DNA from: Chrysaora quinquecirrha
Taxonomy: Eukaryota; Cnidaria; Scyphozoa; Semaeostomeae; Pelagiidae
Length of the DNA stretch: 64,000 nucleotides
Assembly (NCBI GenBank): GCA_014526335.1
Contig: JACTAT010000029.1
Coordinates: 5,527,913-5,591,912, forward strand
Direction: 5' to 3'
Position 1 is the first letter of the stretch. Each line of letters begins with the position of its first letter. Shown here piece by piece: positions 12,501-27,500 of this stretch. A program made the translations under genes and the position numbers. The notes under the pieces were generated by a model. The model made no database searches. It was not told the DNA's origin and saw only the letters and a program-made list of their open reading frames with translations.

Positions 12501-15500
12501 ACAGATGATTCGACTTACCTTTGCATCTTGGATGAATTTGGAGATAACAACAGGATGCTCACGACTGACGCTTACAGCAGAACCAAGATATGCTCTGAGA
12601 TCACTGTCACCATATGCAACATTCATTGCAGCACCACTCAGCACGTATGAAGGTCGTACCAGGCATGGATAACCAACTTTCTCAGCGAAAGCAAAGGCCT
12701 CCTATAAAAAAGTTAAGTATTGACTTCAGAATTATTGACAACGTATCAAACTTTTGTCTCCGTTAATCCTACGTTTTGGCCCTAAGAATTTTCGATTCTT
12801 CAAAATAGAGAAAAGCCTTTGAGTTGAACAAAACTTCGAAATTGTGAGAAATAGCAGAAACATCTTTTGCCATATTTAAAAACAATTTTCGTCTGACACT
12901 CCTCAGAATACATAAACGTCAGAAACAGACCGAAACTCTTGACTAAGAAAGACTTTATACTCAACCCAGATGCGGCTCTAAATGAACAATTAGAAAAGTG
13001 AAGCTAGATTGTTATTGTGCATTGAACATCAAAAAGCTTGAGGGAGACAGTAGGATGACCAATCAAACTAGCTGAACAGTCCGAGTCAAATCCAGCTTCA
13101 CCTTTCTGTTGGTGCATTAGCATTAAAATTGAGTGTAAGTTTCCTAAAAAAACGTATCTGTCCTACCTCCATTGTAGTAAGCTCCTTCCAAACAGGTTGC
13201 AGTATGCCAATACTATCAAGCATTCTTGAGAATTTGAATCTATTTTCTGCATTATCAATCATTTCTGGAGATGTACCAAGAACTCTGACCTATAAGAGAG
13301 TCAGTAGTTTATGGATCCAAGACAGAACCGAGTGAGTATTAAGTGCAAGTATAAACTAGCATGAATAAAAAAGAGCTAGTAGCTAATAGTTCAGGAAGAC
13401 AGGCTTCCAAAATATTATCCTTTATTCCTCAAAATCAAGAAGAGTGCCAATCTCGTCCCCAGGCCCCAAATCGAATTTCCTCGAATCTCAACCGTCAAAT
13501 CGATTTTGGCCCTGGTACCAGCCACAAAATCTGCCAAAATACTGGCAATTTTGGCCTAGGCATAAAAACAAGATGTAGATTTCCGAAAGCAGATGTTCTT
13601 AGAAAGGAAATGCAAAGAATTTCATTGATAACTGTAAGGCAAGATACAATATCTCACGTAGCATCATTTTTTGGTTTTTATAGATGTTTTTTACATAGTT
13701 TTCGGCCTATTTTGGTGTGAATTTTTGAAGAAACTGTGACATCACTTAAAATTTCTATTGTTTGAACAGCCAATCAAATTGCGAATAGACAAGGCCGATA
13801 CCAGGGTCGAATATGGACAGCGGAGTTTCACGTAGAGGCCTATTCACCCTGGGGACGAGGTTGGTAGAGTGCAGGACCACTTTTAAATGATATTTTTATA
13901 CAACAGGCCCTTTAATTTAGGTAGTTTAGTAAAGGTGGGAGTCATCTTAATAAAATTACCTGTTGTCTGTGAAGTGCCATTGCAATGTTGTTTGGAATCT
14001 GTCCACCCATTGAAAGTATAACACCTTCTGGGTCTTCTTTCGAGTAGATGTCCATCACAGTCTAGAGAAACAATAGTAAATTCAAATACCCATCGTGGTA
14101 GAATAGTTAGAAAATGCTGAAGACACAAGTATGAAATAATCAAACTAGGCAAAGAAGGTACCTCAAAAGACAGTTCATCGAAATATAGACGATCACACTC
14201 ATCATAATCTGTGCTCACTGTTTCTGGATTGTAGTTTACCATGACTGTTTTCTTTCCCATCTGTAAGTAAACCAAAAAAGTTATTTCAATACGACTTAAG
14301 CTTCAAATTAGAATACCCGAAAGCCATTATGGGAATTGGCTTATAAAATTAGGGAAAAACAGGGTGCCCTTTCTCCACTTCAAATTGACGAAAAGTAATA
14401 CATTTAACCATTTTTCCGTGAAAATTGTCTCGATGATTAACACGGTGTCAGAATAAACTTGATAAGTTCAAATTTATTTACTCACATAAAAGAATTTGAA
14501 ATTTCTTCTTTCCAAGATATTTATACGAAATTTCTTATCCCAAACTTCTCTATATACTATACTCTCAGAAGCGCAGCCAGACATCAAACAATTGAAGGGC
14601 AAAAGGGCGTAGTGAAAGAAAATAAGGGGTTGGTATCCAGAGCAAATAACTAAGTCATACCCTTGGACACTTTTACATCAGATTTAGCATGTATACAAAG
14701 TCTATCTTTGTGATGTGAGGGGAGGGCCGTGCCTCCCCCTTAGCAACGACTTTATATACTCTTAATTTGACCATACCCTTCTGAGCTCCCCAATGCAACC
14801 AACTGCACACGAATCAAACTCCACACTGCTTCCAATACGATAAACACCAGAACCCAGTACAATGATAACCATCTCAGTGAAAATGACTACTAAACTTCTC
14901 TATATTCTATACTCATAATTCATTCCTACCCTTCTGAGCTCCCCAATGCAACCAACTGCACACGAATCAAACTCCACACTGCTTCCAATACGATAAACAC
15001 CAGAACCCAGTACAATGATAACTATCTCAGTGAAAATGACTACTAAACGTCTCTATATTCTATGCTCATAATTCATTCTTACCCTTCTGAGCTCCCCAAT
15101 GCAACCAACAGCACACGAATCAAACTCCACACTGCTTCCAATACGATAAACACCAGAACCCAGTACAATGATAACCATCTCAGTGAAAATGACTACTAAA
15201 CTTCTCTATATTCTATACTCATAATTCATTCTTACCCTTCTGAGCTCCCCAATGCAACCAACAGCACACGAATCAAACTCCACACTGCTTCCAATACGAT
15301 AAACACCAGAACCCAGTACAATGATAACCATCTCAGTGAAAATGACTACTAAACTTCTCTATATTCTATACTCATAATTCATTCTTACCCTTCTGAGCTC
15401 CCCAATGCAACCAACAGCACACGAGTCAAACTCCACACTGCTGCCAATACGATAAACACCAGAACCCAGTACAATGATAACCATCTCAGTGAAAATGACT

Positions 15501-18500
15501 ACTAAACTTCTCTATATTCTATACTCATAATTCATTCTTACCCTTCTGAGCTCCCCAATGCAACCAACAGCACACGAATCAAACTCCACACTGCTTCCAA
15601 TACGATAAACACCAGAACCCAGTACAATGATAACCATCTCATAAAAATGACTACTAAACTTCTCTATATTCTATACTCATAATTCATTCTTACCCTTCTG
15701 AGCTCCCCAATGCAACCAACAGCACACGAATCAAACTCCACACTGCTTCCAATACGATAAACACCAGAACCCAGTACAATGATATATACTCTTAATTTGA
15801 CCTTACCCTTCGGAGCTCCCCAATGCAACCAACAGCACACGAATCAAACTCCACACTGCTGCCAATACGATAAACACCAGAACCCAGTACCATGATGCCT
15901 CTCTCAGTGAAAGTGACGTCATTTTCAATAGAATTGTAAGTCAGATATAGGTAATTAGCACTGGCAGGGAATTCAGCAGCTACAGTATCAATCTGTTTCA
16001 CTGAAGGAGTGATGCCAAGTTCTTCTCTCAACTTTCGTATTGCCAGGTTTGTACTGCAAACAGACAATTTAAGAAGCAATTAAAAGCTATGACAAGCACC
16101 GAGTAAACTAAAGACTTGCATGAAAAATTCTGTACAAAAATTGTTACTGAAGCAAGGGGCTTTCAAAAGAATGTATTTGCAAGGAGCACAATTGTTATGT
16201 ATATAGGAAAGATAGGCACATTCTATAACTGGGCCCTTTCTATAAGAATTGCTAATATTTTCCTAAATGTATGGTTGACAATATGATCTGTATTGAGTAT
16301 CATATCAAAGACTATTATGAAAACCACATGCGTGTTACTAATAGAATGATTTTGCAGTCAGGTATAGCATATTTAGTTACGGAAACATAACAAGGGCGAT
16401 TCTAGACACAAAATTCCAAAATTTTCCGGGGAGCATGCCTGCATACCCCCTTTAGGTTAGTGCGCATTTGTCGGGGTTTGTAACTTCATAAAAGGAAAAC
16501 TACATCCCCTCAGTCAAAAAGTGTTTGCAGGCCATTGAAGTTACCAAAGAAGCATGAAACAGCATCTATTTTCTTCATATAAATGCTTAGGGATTTGAAG
16601 GGGTTTACAGACCTAACTTTTTTGTAAGGGAAATGGGCCTTCCTTCTGATTTGGCCTCCTTAAAAGATGCCCTGTCTATCTTCTTGGAATCCCAGTGAGC
16701 TGGTCACCCCCCTCACTCTTTATGGCAAGTTTGAAGAGGATGGGACTCGAACCCACGATCACTGCTCAATACTTGGCCATTCTCACTTCAAAAGATCAAA
16801 CATTGTTTGTCAAACATTTGAAAAATACCTATCAACAAGATGTTTCACCGTCTGATCACGTTGCAATTTTGCTTGCGTCAAGAAAAATGCTTTGAGCTTT
16901 TTCAAGCAATGTTTGGTGATGTGACAAAATGTTCAAACATTGCTTGATAAGAAGTTTCAAATGTTTGATCATTTGGGATCATTTGATCAGGGTCTAAGTA
17001 ACTTACGACAAAGGCTTATGGTGCTGAATTCGTTGATGTTATACAATCACTGGCAAAGATTGTCATGTAAGGTTGGCGAAAAGTCGGTTGCCAGGAGAGA
17101 ATGTGGATTGACAACATCACTGAATGGACGGGGTGAGGCAATGCGAGTAGTCAGGTACCAAGTGCTACGGAGAAGTTATGTGTGAAAGTCTGCGAAGCTC
17201 CCAAAAGGCCCACCACTCGATCAGACGGAGGTGCGGCCACGAGACAGGTGAAGTGAAGTGATACAAATCAATACTTTTCTATTGAAGGAACGTATTAACA
17301 ATCAAGACATCAAGACAATATGGTTTACCTCTGAACATGTTTGGCGATTTGTTTATCAGAGAATCCCATTTGCTTTGCAGTAAGAAGAACGTCTCGAGGA
17401 ATCTTAGTTGCAGTTCCAGGATCCTGAATCAAATAAATTTCGTATGATGACTAAAAGAATATTGAGCAGTTTGAAGGAGCGACAAAGTTTTGGAAATTTA
17501 GAATGGGTCAATTCTTAAACAGATAAGAGAAGTGAAAATGTTTCATGAAAGCTGTTTGTGCCATCCTATTGTGACAGTTATTAAAGCACGCCAAATATAA
17601 GTTCAGTGAATACCTGGCAATAGTTTTCTCCAGCATCTCTGTGAAGTTAATGATTCTCTTTAACTTATACAGGAACCAACGGTCGATTTTCGTCAGTTGA
17701 TAAAGACGATCAATGGAGTATCCATGCTTCAGAGCAGCGGCAAGGTAGAGAATTCTCTGATCAGTAGGTTCTTCAAGTTTCTAATAGTTATATGAAAAGA
17801 TATCGTTAATTATGTACATGGAAAAGTTGATAATTTACGCGTCACGTAAGAGACTAAGGCCCCGTTTACATGGGAACGGTTCCGGGTGGATCACTTCCGA
17901 AAAATGTCACGATAGGATCTTATATACGTTTCTTTTACACGGATACATATGGTTCCTTTCCTGTTGGAAAAGGGGTCGTATATATTTGAGTACGCGGAAC
18001 CACTTGGATCCGTTCCCGCTCCATTCCAAGATAAAGCCAATGAAGGTCAGCACAACCCTGGATGTTAACGTCATTGGGTGTTTATTAGAACCTGGGTGTC
18101 TATTAAATTTGTTTATATTTAAGGGGGCCTCTATTGAGACTATCGTTTAAAAGAGGCTATGCGTTAATTAGAGCATTTACGGTATGCTGGCAAAGCATTT
18201 TATAGAATTATTATTTTCAATACCGAAAACCCAAAAAAGAATGGACAACTAATGCACATACCACATCAGATGCTTTGTGATCCAGTGGTTCAAATCCAAT
18301 ATACTTCTCATCAACCATTCTCAGTGCTTTTTGTATTGCTTCTTCAAAAGACCTTCCTATTGCCATCACTTCACCAATACTTTTCATTGAGCTACCAATC
18401 TATTCAGGAAAAAAGAGAAAAAACTTCAGAGAAAGATTTTGCTTTTTACTGACTCTCTTCAGCTGATTCTGTCGGCAACCTTAGTGTTTCTTGCACGCTT

Positions 18501-21500
18501 CTTGGTATTTCAAACACAATACCAATCCAGCTGTACTTTTTCACTCGCCGATGTCAATCAAAACTTTATAGTCTTTGGTAGCTTATGATTTCCGCACTCT
18601 TGACGTTTAATACTCAGAAGCGCAAACGAGACGACATCGATATTCTAAACGTACTCCTCCTTTAAATATATACAGGTACACAGCAAAGACAGTTGTATAC
18701 AAGGCCCTGACAAAATGGCAAACACTGTTGAAAAATCTGTGATTTGCTCCCCAAGCAATGTTTGGTCGTTTTATAAATGGTTCATAGCTATCTGATATGA
18801 CGTTGCCAAACGATCAAACATTTTTGATCAGGAAATTCCAAACATTTGACAAACAATGTTTGATCAATTAGCCGAGGCCTAAGAATATTGTTTAACATAC
18901 TAAATAATAGATATCATATCACTGACCTTTGTACTGACTCTGCTAAATTTGCTAAGATCCCATCTTGGTACTTTTACGACAACATAATCGAGACTTGGTT
19001 CAAAGCAAGCTGTTGTTGAGCCAGTGACTGAGTTTTTCAGTTTAGGTAATGGTATGCCAAGTGCCAATTTGGCAGCGATGTAAGCAAGGGGATAACCAGT
19101 GGCCTTTGATGCCAATGCAGAACTTCTGGACAGTCTGGCATTCACTTCTATGATGTAAAACTACAAAAAAAGAATAGGGGATATGTACAATGGGTTCCAA
19201 AAGTCGTCGGAACACCCAGTGAATTTTTGCAAAATATGACTCCTGTTCCTTTTCCGTTGTAAAATCTAATCAGCCCCCTCCCCCCGGAAACAATGTTGTT
19301 TCGCTAGCTGATCTTTCTTTTGAGAACAGGCAGCACGGATAGGCGTGAATAATCTCAATTGCCGTTTATCAACATTGTTTGCGAGGGAGGATCTGCTACT
19401 CATATTAAACACACAGTTGTGTAAGTGTTCCAAAACTTTTGGCAAGCTTTGACATAGAGCGAGGATGGAATATTAGACTTGTGAGTTATAATGGTATTCT
19501 GTTCTGTAGAAACGAAGAATAGGGCTACGACTGGGATCATCTCGACAAGATAAAACCTTTCTAATAAAGAAAATTCTAGAAAATTCTAAAACGGAGGTTT
19601 AAAAGCTTTTAGGGGTGGGGAAAAATATCGAAAAATTAATAAGTTCCCCAGCTTATTTTGCACTGAAAGTAAAAAGTTGAACAACGAGCATTAAAGAGGA
19701 TTAAAACAAATCTTTACTCTGCGCACCTGTTCTGATTCTGGATCCAGAGCATACTGAATATTACATTCTCCAACTACTCCAAGATGACGTATGACTTTGA
19801 TTGCAACACTGCGTAGTAGATTGTATTCTCTGTTCGTCAATGTTTGACTTGGAGCCACGACAATTGATTCACCAGTGTGGATTCCAAGAGGGTCGAGATT
19901 CTCCATGTTACAAACCTTGGGAAAGAATGACGAGAATAAATCAGTTTAATAAGTGGGAAAAGGGATGGGGAGATATCAGAGATAAGTTCTTGGTTTGCTC
20001 GCGATAGGGATCTGGTCAAAGTATGGGCTTCTGTGCTCAGCATAGGGAGGGGGGCACTGAATAGCTAAAGAGCTCAATGAAATCGCAGAGTAACTCCCAA
20101 AGTCATAAAGTCCAAGACTCTCCTCCCATTTTGCTTTTGTGTATCGCCTATGTTGAGCCTTCTTTAACATCATAACTATTTGTATATATTTGTCACGAAT
20201 GGCGTGAAATATAGTAAAGAAATACAGTATAGAACTTTGGATCCCAAAATGCGTTTTCAGACATCAAAGATTCTTAGTTTGCTTTAACTTACCGTTATAC
20301 AGTTGTCATATCTGTCTCTGACGACCTCGTACTCGACTTCCTTCCAGCCTTTTAGTGACTTGTCAATCAACAATTGCTTCGAATGCGCAAAAGCAGCAGT
20401 TGCCAGAACACGCAGTTCGGATTCATCGGATGCGAATCCAGATCCGAGTCCACCAAGAGAGAACGCTGATCTCAGCATCACTGGGTATTTTAATCTATTG
20501 GCAGCAGCTAGGGCCTAAGAAGAGAATGAAGAAACCATGTCAGAAAAACATGCACGGCACAACATTCGAATATAAGAACATATTACCTGTAAAGGAATTA
20601 ATTTCTGGTAGGTACAACATTTCAATAATTAAGCGAAAAATATAGATTTTCAAACAGGAAAAATAAAAAACTCACAGTAATAATCCCATTGCACTTAACT
20701 TGAAGCAACTAGAGTATTTGCTAAGTTATAAGCGAAATACATTAAAAACAATGCATTCCTTCGCTGTCATGCTCAATTGGACAATGTACATATGGGTTAC
20801 ATGGGACAATTTGAATGGTACACAAGCTTGTAGCTCCTACACGTTATAAAGCTTTATTACCATTAGTATTCTCAAACTAGTAAATTAAAATGTCTCATCT
20901 CATGAAATATAGAACCCTTCGTACTTCAAGTTGTTAGCTTTGCTTCAATAAAAATTAAACGAGAGGGCCGTTGCCGCCAATAATTTTGAAAATAATAGTA
21001 TGATTTCGTGAAATCATCACGTCATCAAATACTTCCGACGACCTTGATCCGACGAGTATCGTCCGACGATACAAGATGTACTGTAGCTATAATGGCAAAA
21101 AACCTTACCGTGTATACGGTAAAGTATACGGTAAACCTTACCGAAATGCACTAGAGGCTAAGAATAACTGCTCAAATCTGGGCTTACCTCTTCAACAGAA
21201 TACACAGCCTCGCTTGGAGCTACTTGTTCTCCAACTTCAGCCATCTTTTCGGCAAATAATCTACGGTCTTCCGTCCACTCAATGGACCGGATTGGTGTTC
21301 CGAGCACCCGGACTTTGTACTTTTCAAATACGCCACTTTCCTGTAGTTTGACGCCGCAGTTGAGTGCGGTTTGGCCGCCAAATGATAGCAAAATGCCATC
21401 AGGCCTTTCAACATCAATAACCTAAGAGGAATACGAGGATGAATAAAGAGAAAAATTACTTTACCACCCAGAAGTTTAACACTTCATGATAAGCGGTGAT

Positions 21501-24500
21501 CATCATGCCTACTACGGTGTCAGAAATAGCCTTGAAAAATTAGAACAAAATTTTTTACTCTTTCAAAGTGCAAGCAAGCAGGCATGTCTATTTGGTAACA
21601 CAGGTTCGGGATATTGGCAGCACTACTGCTAATGTGGACCTGCGGCTTGTGCCCCCAGACTGACATTCTAGAACGAAAACCCTGGGTACTCATTTACCGA
21701 CCTCGGAAGGGTGGACAGCTGAGTTGACCGGGGGCATTTCCTCCTCGAAAAAGCGTACGAGATTCCGATTGAAATCAATGGGTTCTTACAAGATTCCTAC
21801 GAAAACAATAGAGATTTCAGCTGAGGGCATACGAGATCCCAAGGATTCAATTGCCCCTCGGAGTTGACTATACTGTAGACTTGTGAAAAGTGGTCCCGAC
21901 GAGAGTCGAACACACGATCGTGATTCGAGCGTCTTGACCAATCGACCACACCAACTCTACAATGTGATGACGATGATTACAGTAACAGGAAAGCATCTAG
22001 GTTGGTTTATCATCAGTAATCGCACAACAGAAATATTATGACCGTAAAACTTCATTCACTCCTTACCTGGGTAACATATTCCACAGTAATAGGAAGGAAA
22101 TATACTTTATCAGCAAGACCTTTAGATGTCTGTACAGTTGCAATGTTTGGGTTTATCAAAACAATGTGAGCGTGCTCTTCTTTGAGTGCTTTAATAGCCT
22201 GTGATGGGAGAAGGCAAAATACATCATTTCAAAGATACAAACCTATAAAGTAAGCTACTGGTCACGTGATCAAACATCGTAAAACATTTGAAATGTTCTT
22301 AACAAACACAATGTTTGACCGTTTGGCCGAATCACAAAACATTGCCCATCAAACATTTTTGCTTTTGTCAAATATGTTTTCGAATGTTTTAAAAAACATT
22401 GCTCGGCAAATTCCGATTGCCAAGCAATGCTTTGTGACGTGGCCAAACCTTCAAACATTGCTTTTGAAAAAATTTCAAATGTTTGAAAAATGTTTGGTCG
22501 TTTGGCCAGGGTCTAACGGTGAAAGTTATGGGATCGATTCTGTTACATAGCTGCTGGTATTTGTGGGAAATAGAAAAAATAATTCAACAGCATCCAAAGG
22601 CAATATCGAATCGAAGCCGTGACCTCATGGTCACGAGTAAACATTCAAGGACGGAAAAATGCATTGAACGACGGAACTTTTAACACCGGCAGCAGGGAAT
22701 TTTGTTTATAGAGACGACAATGACGACGTATTTCACTGAAAACTGGAATTTTACCTCCCCGACTCCTTCGTAAATGACATTATACCTAGACTTATTACAT
22801 GAGTTGTAGTTTTCGCTAATGAGTTGAACTGCTGGACGCTCAAGCCACTCTGAGCAAAACGATGTAGGATTGTTGTTGTTGTTGCTGTTTGCCAAGAACT
22901 CGTGTGATAAGTCTATATTACATCTACCTGTGATCCAGAATAGTCAAACTCGCCAGCTTGTCCAATAGATAGTCCGCCAGAGCCAAGGATGAGAACTTTA
23001 TGTGGCTTTTCTTCCGTTTCTCTCTTTTCAGGATATTCTAATTTCGACACGAGCTGATCCTTCAAGCAAACTGATTTCCCTTGTTTGAAACCCTTTGTAA
23101 GATCAATGAAGAATTCGAAGAGAATTTCCAAGTCTTTCGGTCCTCCCATGTGTTCTGGATGGAACTGCACGCTGAATACAGGTTTAGTGTTATGTGTGAT
23201 ACCCTCATTAGAATTGTCGTTAGCATTTGTGAATAATACAGACCAGTCGTTCGAAAGGTTCTTTGCATCGATAGCGAATCCATGATTTTGGCATGTGATG
23301 TAGCAGCGTCCTGTTCCAACGTGGATGCATGGCTGGTTGTGTCCTCTGTGTCCATACCTGTTGTAATAAATAGTTATACATTTGAATATAGCATCAGAAC
23401 AATAAACAGAAAACAAATATAAAAATAATCGTTAATGATCAATTAATTGCTGCAGGCCTATTTCAATGTTATAAATTAGAAATGGGGTTCTTAAAGATGG
23501 GTAAGACAGGCAAATCTAGTCTTGCAGTGGACATAAGTGTAAAAACACAACAGAAATAGATATTCAGAGATGAAAACTTTATCTCATGTTGCGAAGCCTG
23601 AGTAGCAACAGTATAATAACTTGCACAAAGCAAAGATTTCCGTCATTCTTTTTATTGGTAAATTATCACTTAATACGCAAGTATTAAAACTTCTCTTGCA
23701 AAAGCAAGCAAACGATATCGAATTGCAAAAATCACAGGAATGAATAAATGTGGCATTTGTTAAGACTGTTCTTGTAAACGCAATGAGATTTTTGTTTGGC
23801 ATCTTCGGCTCGGTTTGATCAAAATACTTTTGTGGAATCTGAATAACTTTGCAACTTCAAGGTCTGTTTCATATTAGAGCCATTACCATTACCACTTTTA
23901 CCAAGGGGCATTTCACTCTGTGCCATATCTTACACCCACTGCTGGAATCTCTATTGTTTTCGTAGGTATCTTGTAAGAATCCTTTGTTTCAATAGGAATC
24001 TCGTACTCGAACAACCGCAAACTACATCAAAACAGGGTTTTCTGCCACTCGAAATTTCTGGCATTTATATTTATATACTATGTTGAGTCTCGGAAAAAGA
24101 GCTTTCAGTATCCTTCCCTTCTAATCACAATTTTCAAAATTCCTACGGTATCAATTAAGTTTTGCATTCCAAATTAATACTGTACAGTTTCGTTACCAAT
24201 AAAGAAATCATCTTACTTCATCTTATAGGCATTGCATCCAGCGGCAAGCGAGAGAACTTGGTGGCCCATGCATATCCCAAAGACTGGTATTTGCTGATTG
24301 AGCTCTAGCAGGTTTTAAGATTTTGCACTGTCTTTGTTAGCATCAGAGGGTCTCCTGGACCATTACTGAGGAATAGCCCATCATAATCTATAAAAAATAG
24401 AGAAGGGAAAAATGATACATAATAATGATAAAGTGTTTTCTCCATCGGATAACAAAGCCTAGTTTCCATAAGACTGTAAAGATCGCACAATTCTTAGCAT

Positions 24501-27500
24501 GATCGTGAGATGTTCTTAAGGCCATAGCCATACACCCTTTCGCCTATTTTACCATCGTAACTAGGTCGCGAGCGTTTACTAGAATCATGCAATAATCGAA
24601 GGTACGATTGTAACGACCGAATAGAAGTCCCGCTAAATCTCCTACCAAAATATGGCCACTGAATCGCAGGTATCTTGAACCTTGAATCCCTCCCACCTTC
24701 AGGATTCTTTTATTACGACTTCACATTCAGTTGAAGGTAATAATCTTGGAGCTGTTTACCAGAAGATCGTAACAATTGCACGATTATCACACGACAACGA
24801 CTGTTATTTCCTTATCGCTCTATCATATTGCTTGAAATCGCACTTGGAACATTCTACGACACATAATTAACACTATTTGAACTAAATTGTTTTCAGTTTT
24901 CTTCAATTTTCCACACTGTACTGTTATATTGGGATTTTGTTAAAATCATCATACTTGTATTTAGAAAATTTCAGGGATAAACTAAAACCCATATGGGCAG
25001 GACATACCTGTACCAAAATTATATCGAGTACCCTCCCCCAAGACCCCAAACTCTCACTCTTGCATATCAATATTTCAAACAAAAAGAAAGCCTTATGCGT
25101 ACCTCTAGAAACAAGCTCTTTGACAAAGTCATAATCCCATGGAACAACCTTGACATGAGCATCACAGGCAATGAGGCATCTGATCTGATTGTTTTTTATT
25201 CCCATGTCAACTGCTATGATCTTCGTTTTTCCATTTTTATTGTATATTATGGGCTTCTAAGAGAAAAGATTCAGAAAATTACAAAAATATCTTTAATCCA
25301 AAAAATTTGCCTGCCGAAGCTAAACTTCAAAGGTGAAATGGTGTATTTAGCGCAAGTTGCTAGGATTTCAGTAGAGGTTAACTAGTTGAGACCTTGACCA
25401 TTGCTGTGACACTACGGAAGCTAGGGCTGGAACAAAAACCTCACTGAGCTTCCGACACCATGAGCCAGCTGGATTAGAACAGAATATGCCACAGCACCTC
25501 CTTCCACAGCCTCTGAGCTATTATTCACTTAACATATTATCTCTCCTTTTGTATAAAAAAATGAACTTACATCACATGAAACTTCAGCAACAAGGTTTCT
25601 TGTGTTTGGGTCCACCATTGGTATACTGTCAGGTTTCTCATCTTCAACAATAATCTAGTTTGAAGAAGGAAAACACATTATTTATTTCCCAGTTTAAATC
25701 TATTTGTAATACCAAACATAGACTCTCAACAAATACCTTGCATCTAAGGGAACTGGTCTTCAGGGATCAAGGATGTTATTGTTTATTATATAGTATGTTA
25801 TTACTGTAAGTATGTAGTAACCAAAAACTGTAGCGTTGTATTTAAGGCTTTCTTTCTGAATGGCACTTGTATGTTTTGACCTATGGGGCATCCCATTTTT
25901 ATCTAAAAGCCCACATCCCTTTTCATCTTATGATCAGGTGACTGTGTTGTACTTTTCTTGGTTCCACTCCAAGACAGGTTTACATTCTATATAATACAGA
26001 CAAAATGAATAGTCAACCCCATATTTTGAGATGAACACCCTCCAGGGCTTAAAATGTATGTTTTAATGGGACCTTTAACAGTGATAGCGAAGCAAATACC
26101 TTTCCAAGCATTGTTCCCTTCTCCCTGAGCTTCTTTGTCAAGGCTCTTGTGTCGATTCCTGCAAGAAGAAACAAGAGTAACCATTACTCTTGTAACCATT
26201 ACAAGAGTAACCATTACTTAGTAATGGTACTGGGTTTTCTATTCTTTATATTTGTTTCCTTGCACTTAAGATGCAGTGGGAAGACCAATAGAACTACTTG
26301 AAGAGCCCAATTGAGAAATCAATCTCTCTCTGTCTAAATAGTCTTTGGTATTAGTGAAGTTCTGTACAGTCTTCTATATATCATATTAAAGATAAAACGC
26401 AAGACTTTTCTTGTATTTCCACACAATACAACATATCACACAATTATAAAACTGGCTAAGGCATAAGACCCATACATACCATAGATTCCTGGAATATTTT
26501 CTTCCTCCAGCCATTTAGACAAGGATTTCTTTGCAGCCCAGTGACTATACTCTTCTGTCAAATCCCCAGTTACTAATCCAACAGCCCATATTTTCTCTGA
26601 TTCAAAATTCTTCAGAATGCCATACTCATCTCTGTCCTTTGAAGGGATTCCATAGTTTCCAATCAGTGGATAAGTGAGAACCAGAACTTGGCCATTGTAA
26701 GATGGATCTGTCAATGATTCCGTGTATCCAACCATTCCAGTCTGGAAAACTGTTATTGAAAAACAACACAGTATCAGGATCAGTGAGGTAGGCAAAATTA
26801 GGGTATGGTTGGTCATTTGAGGAGACCCTAATACGAGTTTAATGTAAACATATTCATTAAAACAAATCCACGCTTCGTATAGTTTGATTGGGTTTCTGGT
26901 CAACTCACCACACTACCAACTCGCCACACAACCAACTCACCACAATTTCAGTTTCAGTCTCCACACTGTGTTCTGATCTACTTGCCACACCTTGGTGGTC
27001 AACTTGCCTCAGTTCGAAATCCAAATTTCATAAAATTTGACATGTGGAGAAAGTAAATTGTTATTGTTATTGTTTGACCCTCCAATGAGCAACAAGCAAA
27101 TTTTCCAGTCTTGGGATTTATCTTGAGATCTTGAGTTTGGGACACTTGTAAAATTACCTATTTTTGTCAAAAGTACGTTCCCATGGTAAGGGACGAGGAG
27201 GGCCTCACTCTATCCTCTAAGCACAAAATACCAAGTAAGGTCCAACGCGTCGCGTTCAGCCTTTTCGAAAAAAGAACACTGGTTTTTCCACCCAAAGACA
27301 TTATCCAGGAACAATATTTACAATCATTCATCGTTTTATTATTTAATTTTTTGTTATCTAGTTCTTGAGTTATCTCTAAATTCGTGACAAGCAAGTAAAG
27401 AGCATGCCGCATGCATGCCATGCCGTGATTTTGGCAAGCGGCCTAAAATTTTAAATTTTCGAAGCCAGTAAAGAGCAGCAGCGAGTGAAACAAATCAACA

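Noticed and set aside
21890..21960. A functional tRNA gene
   Set aside because: A- and B-box-like words are present but the stems are incomplete and no clear anticodon loop forms.
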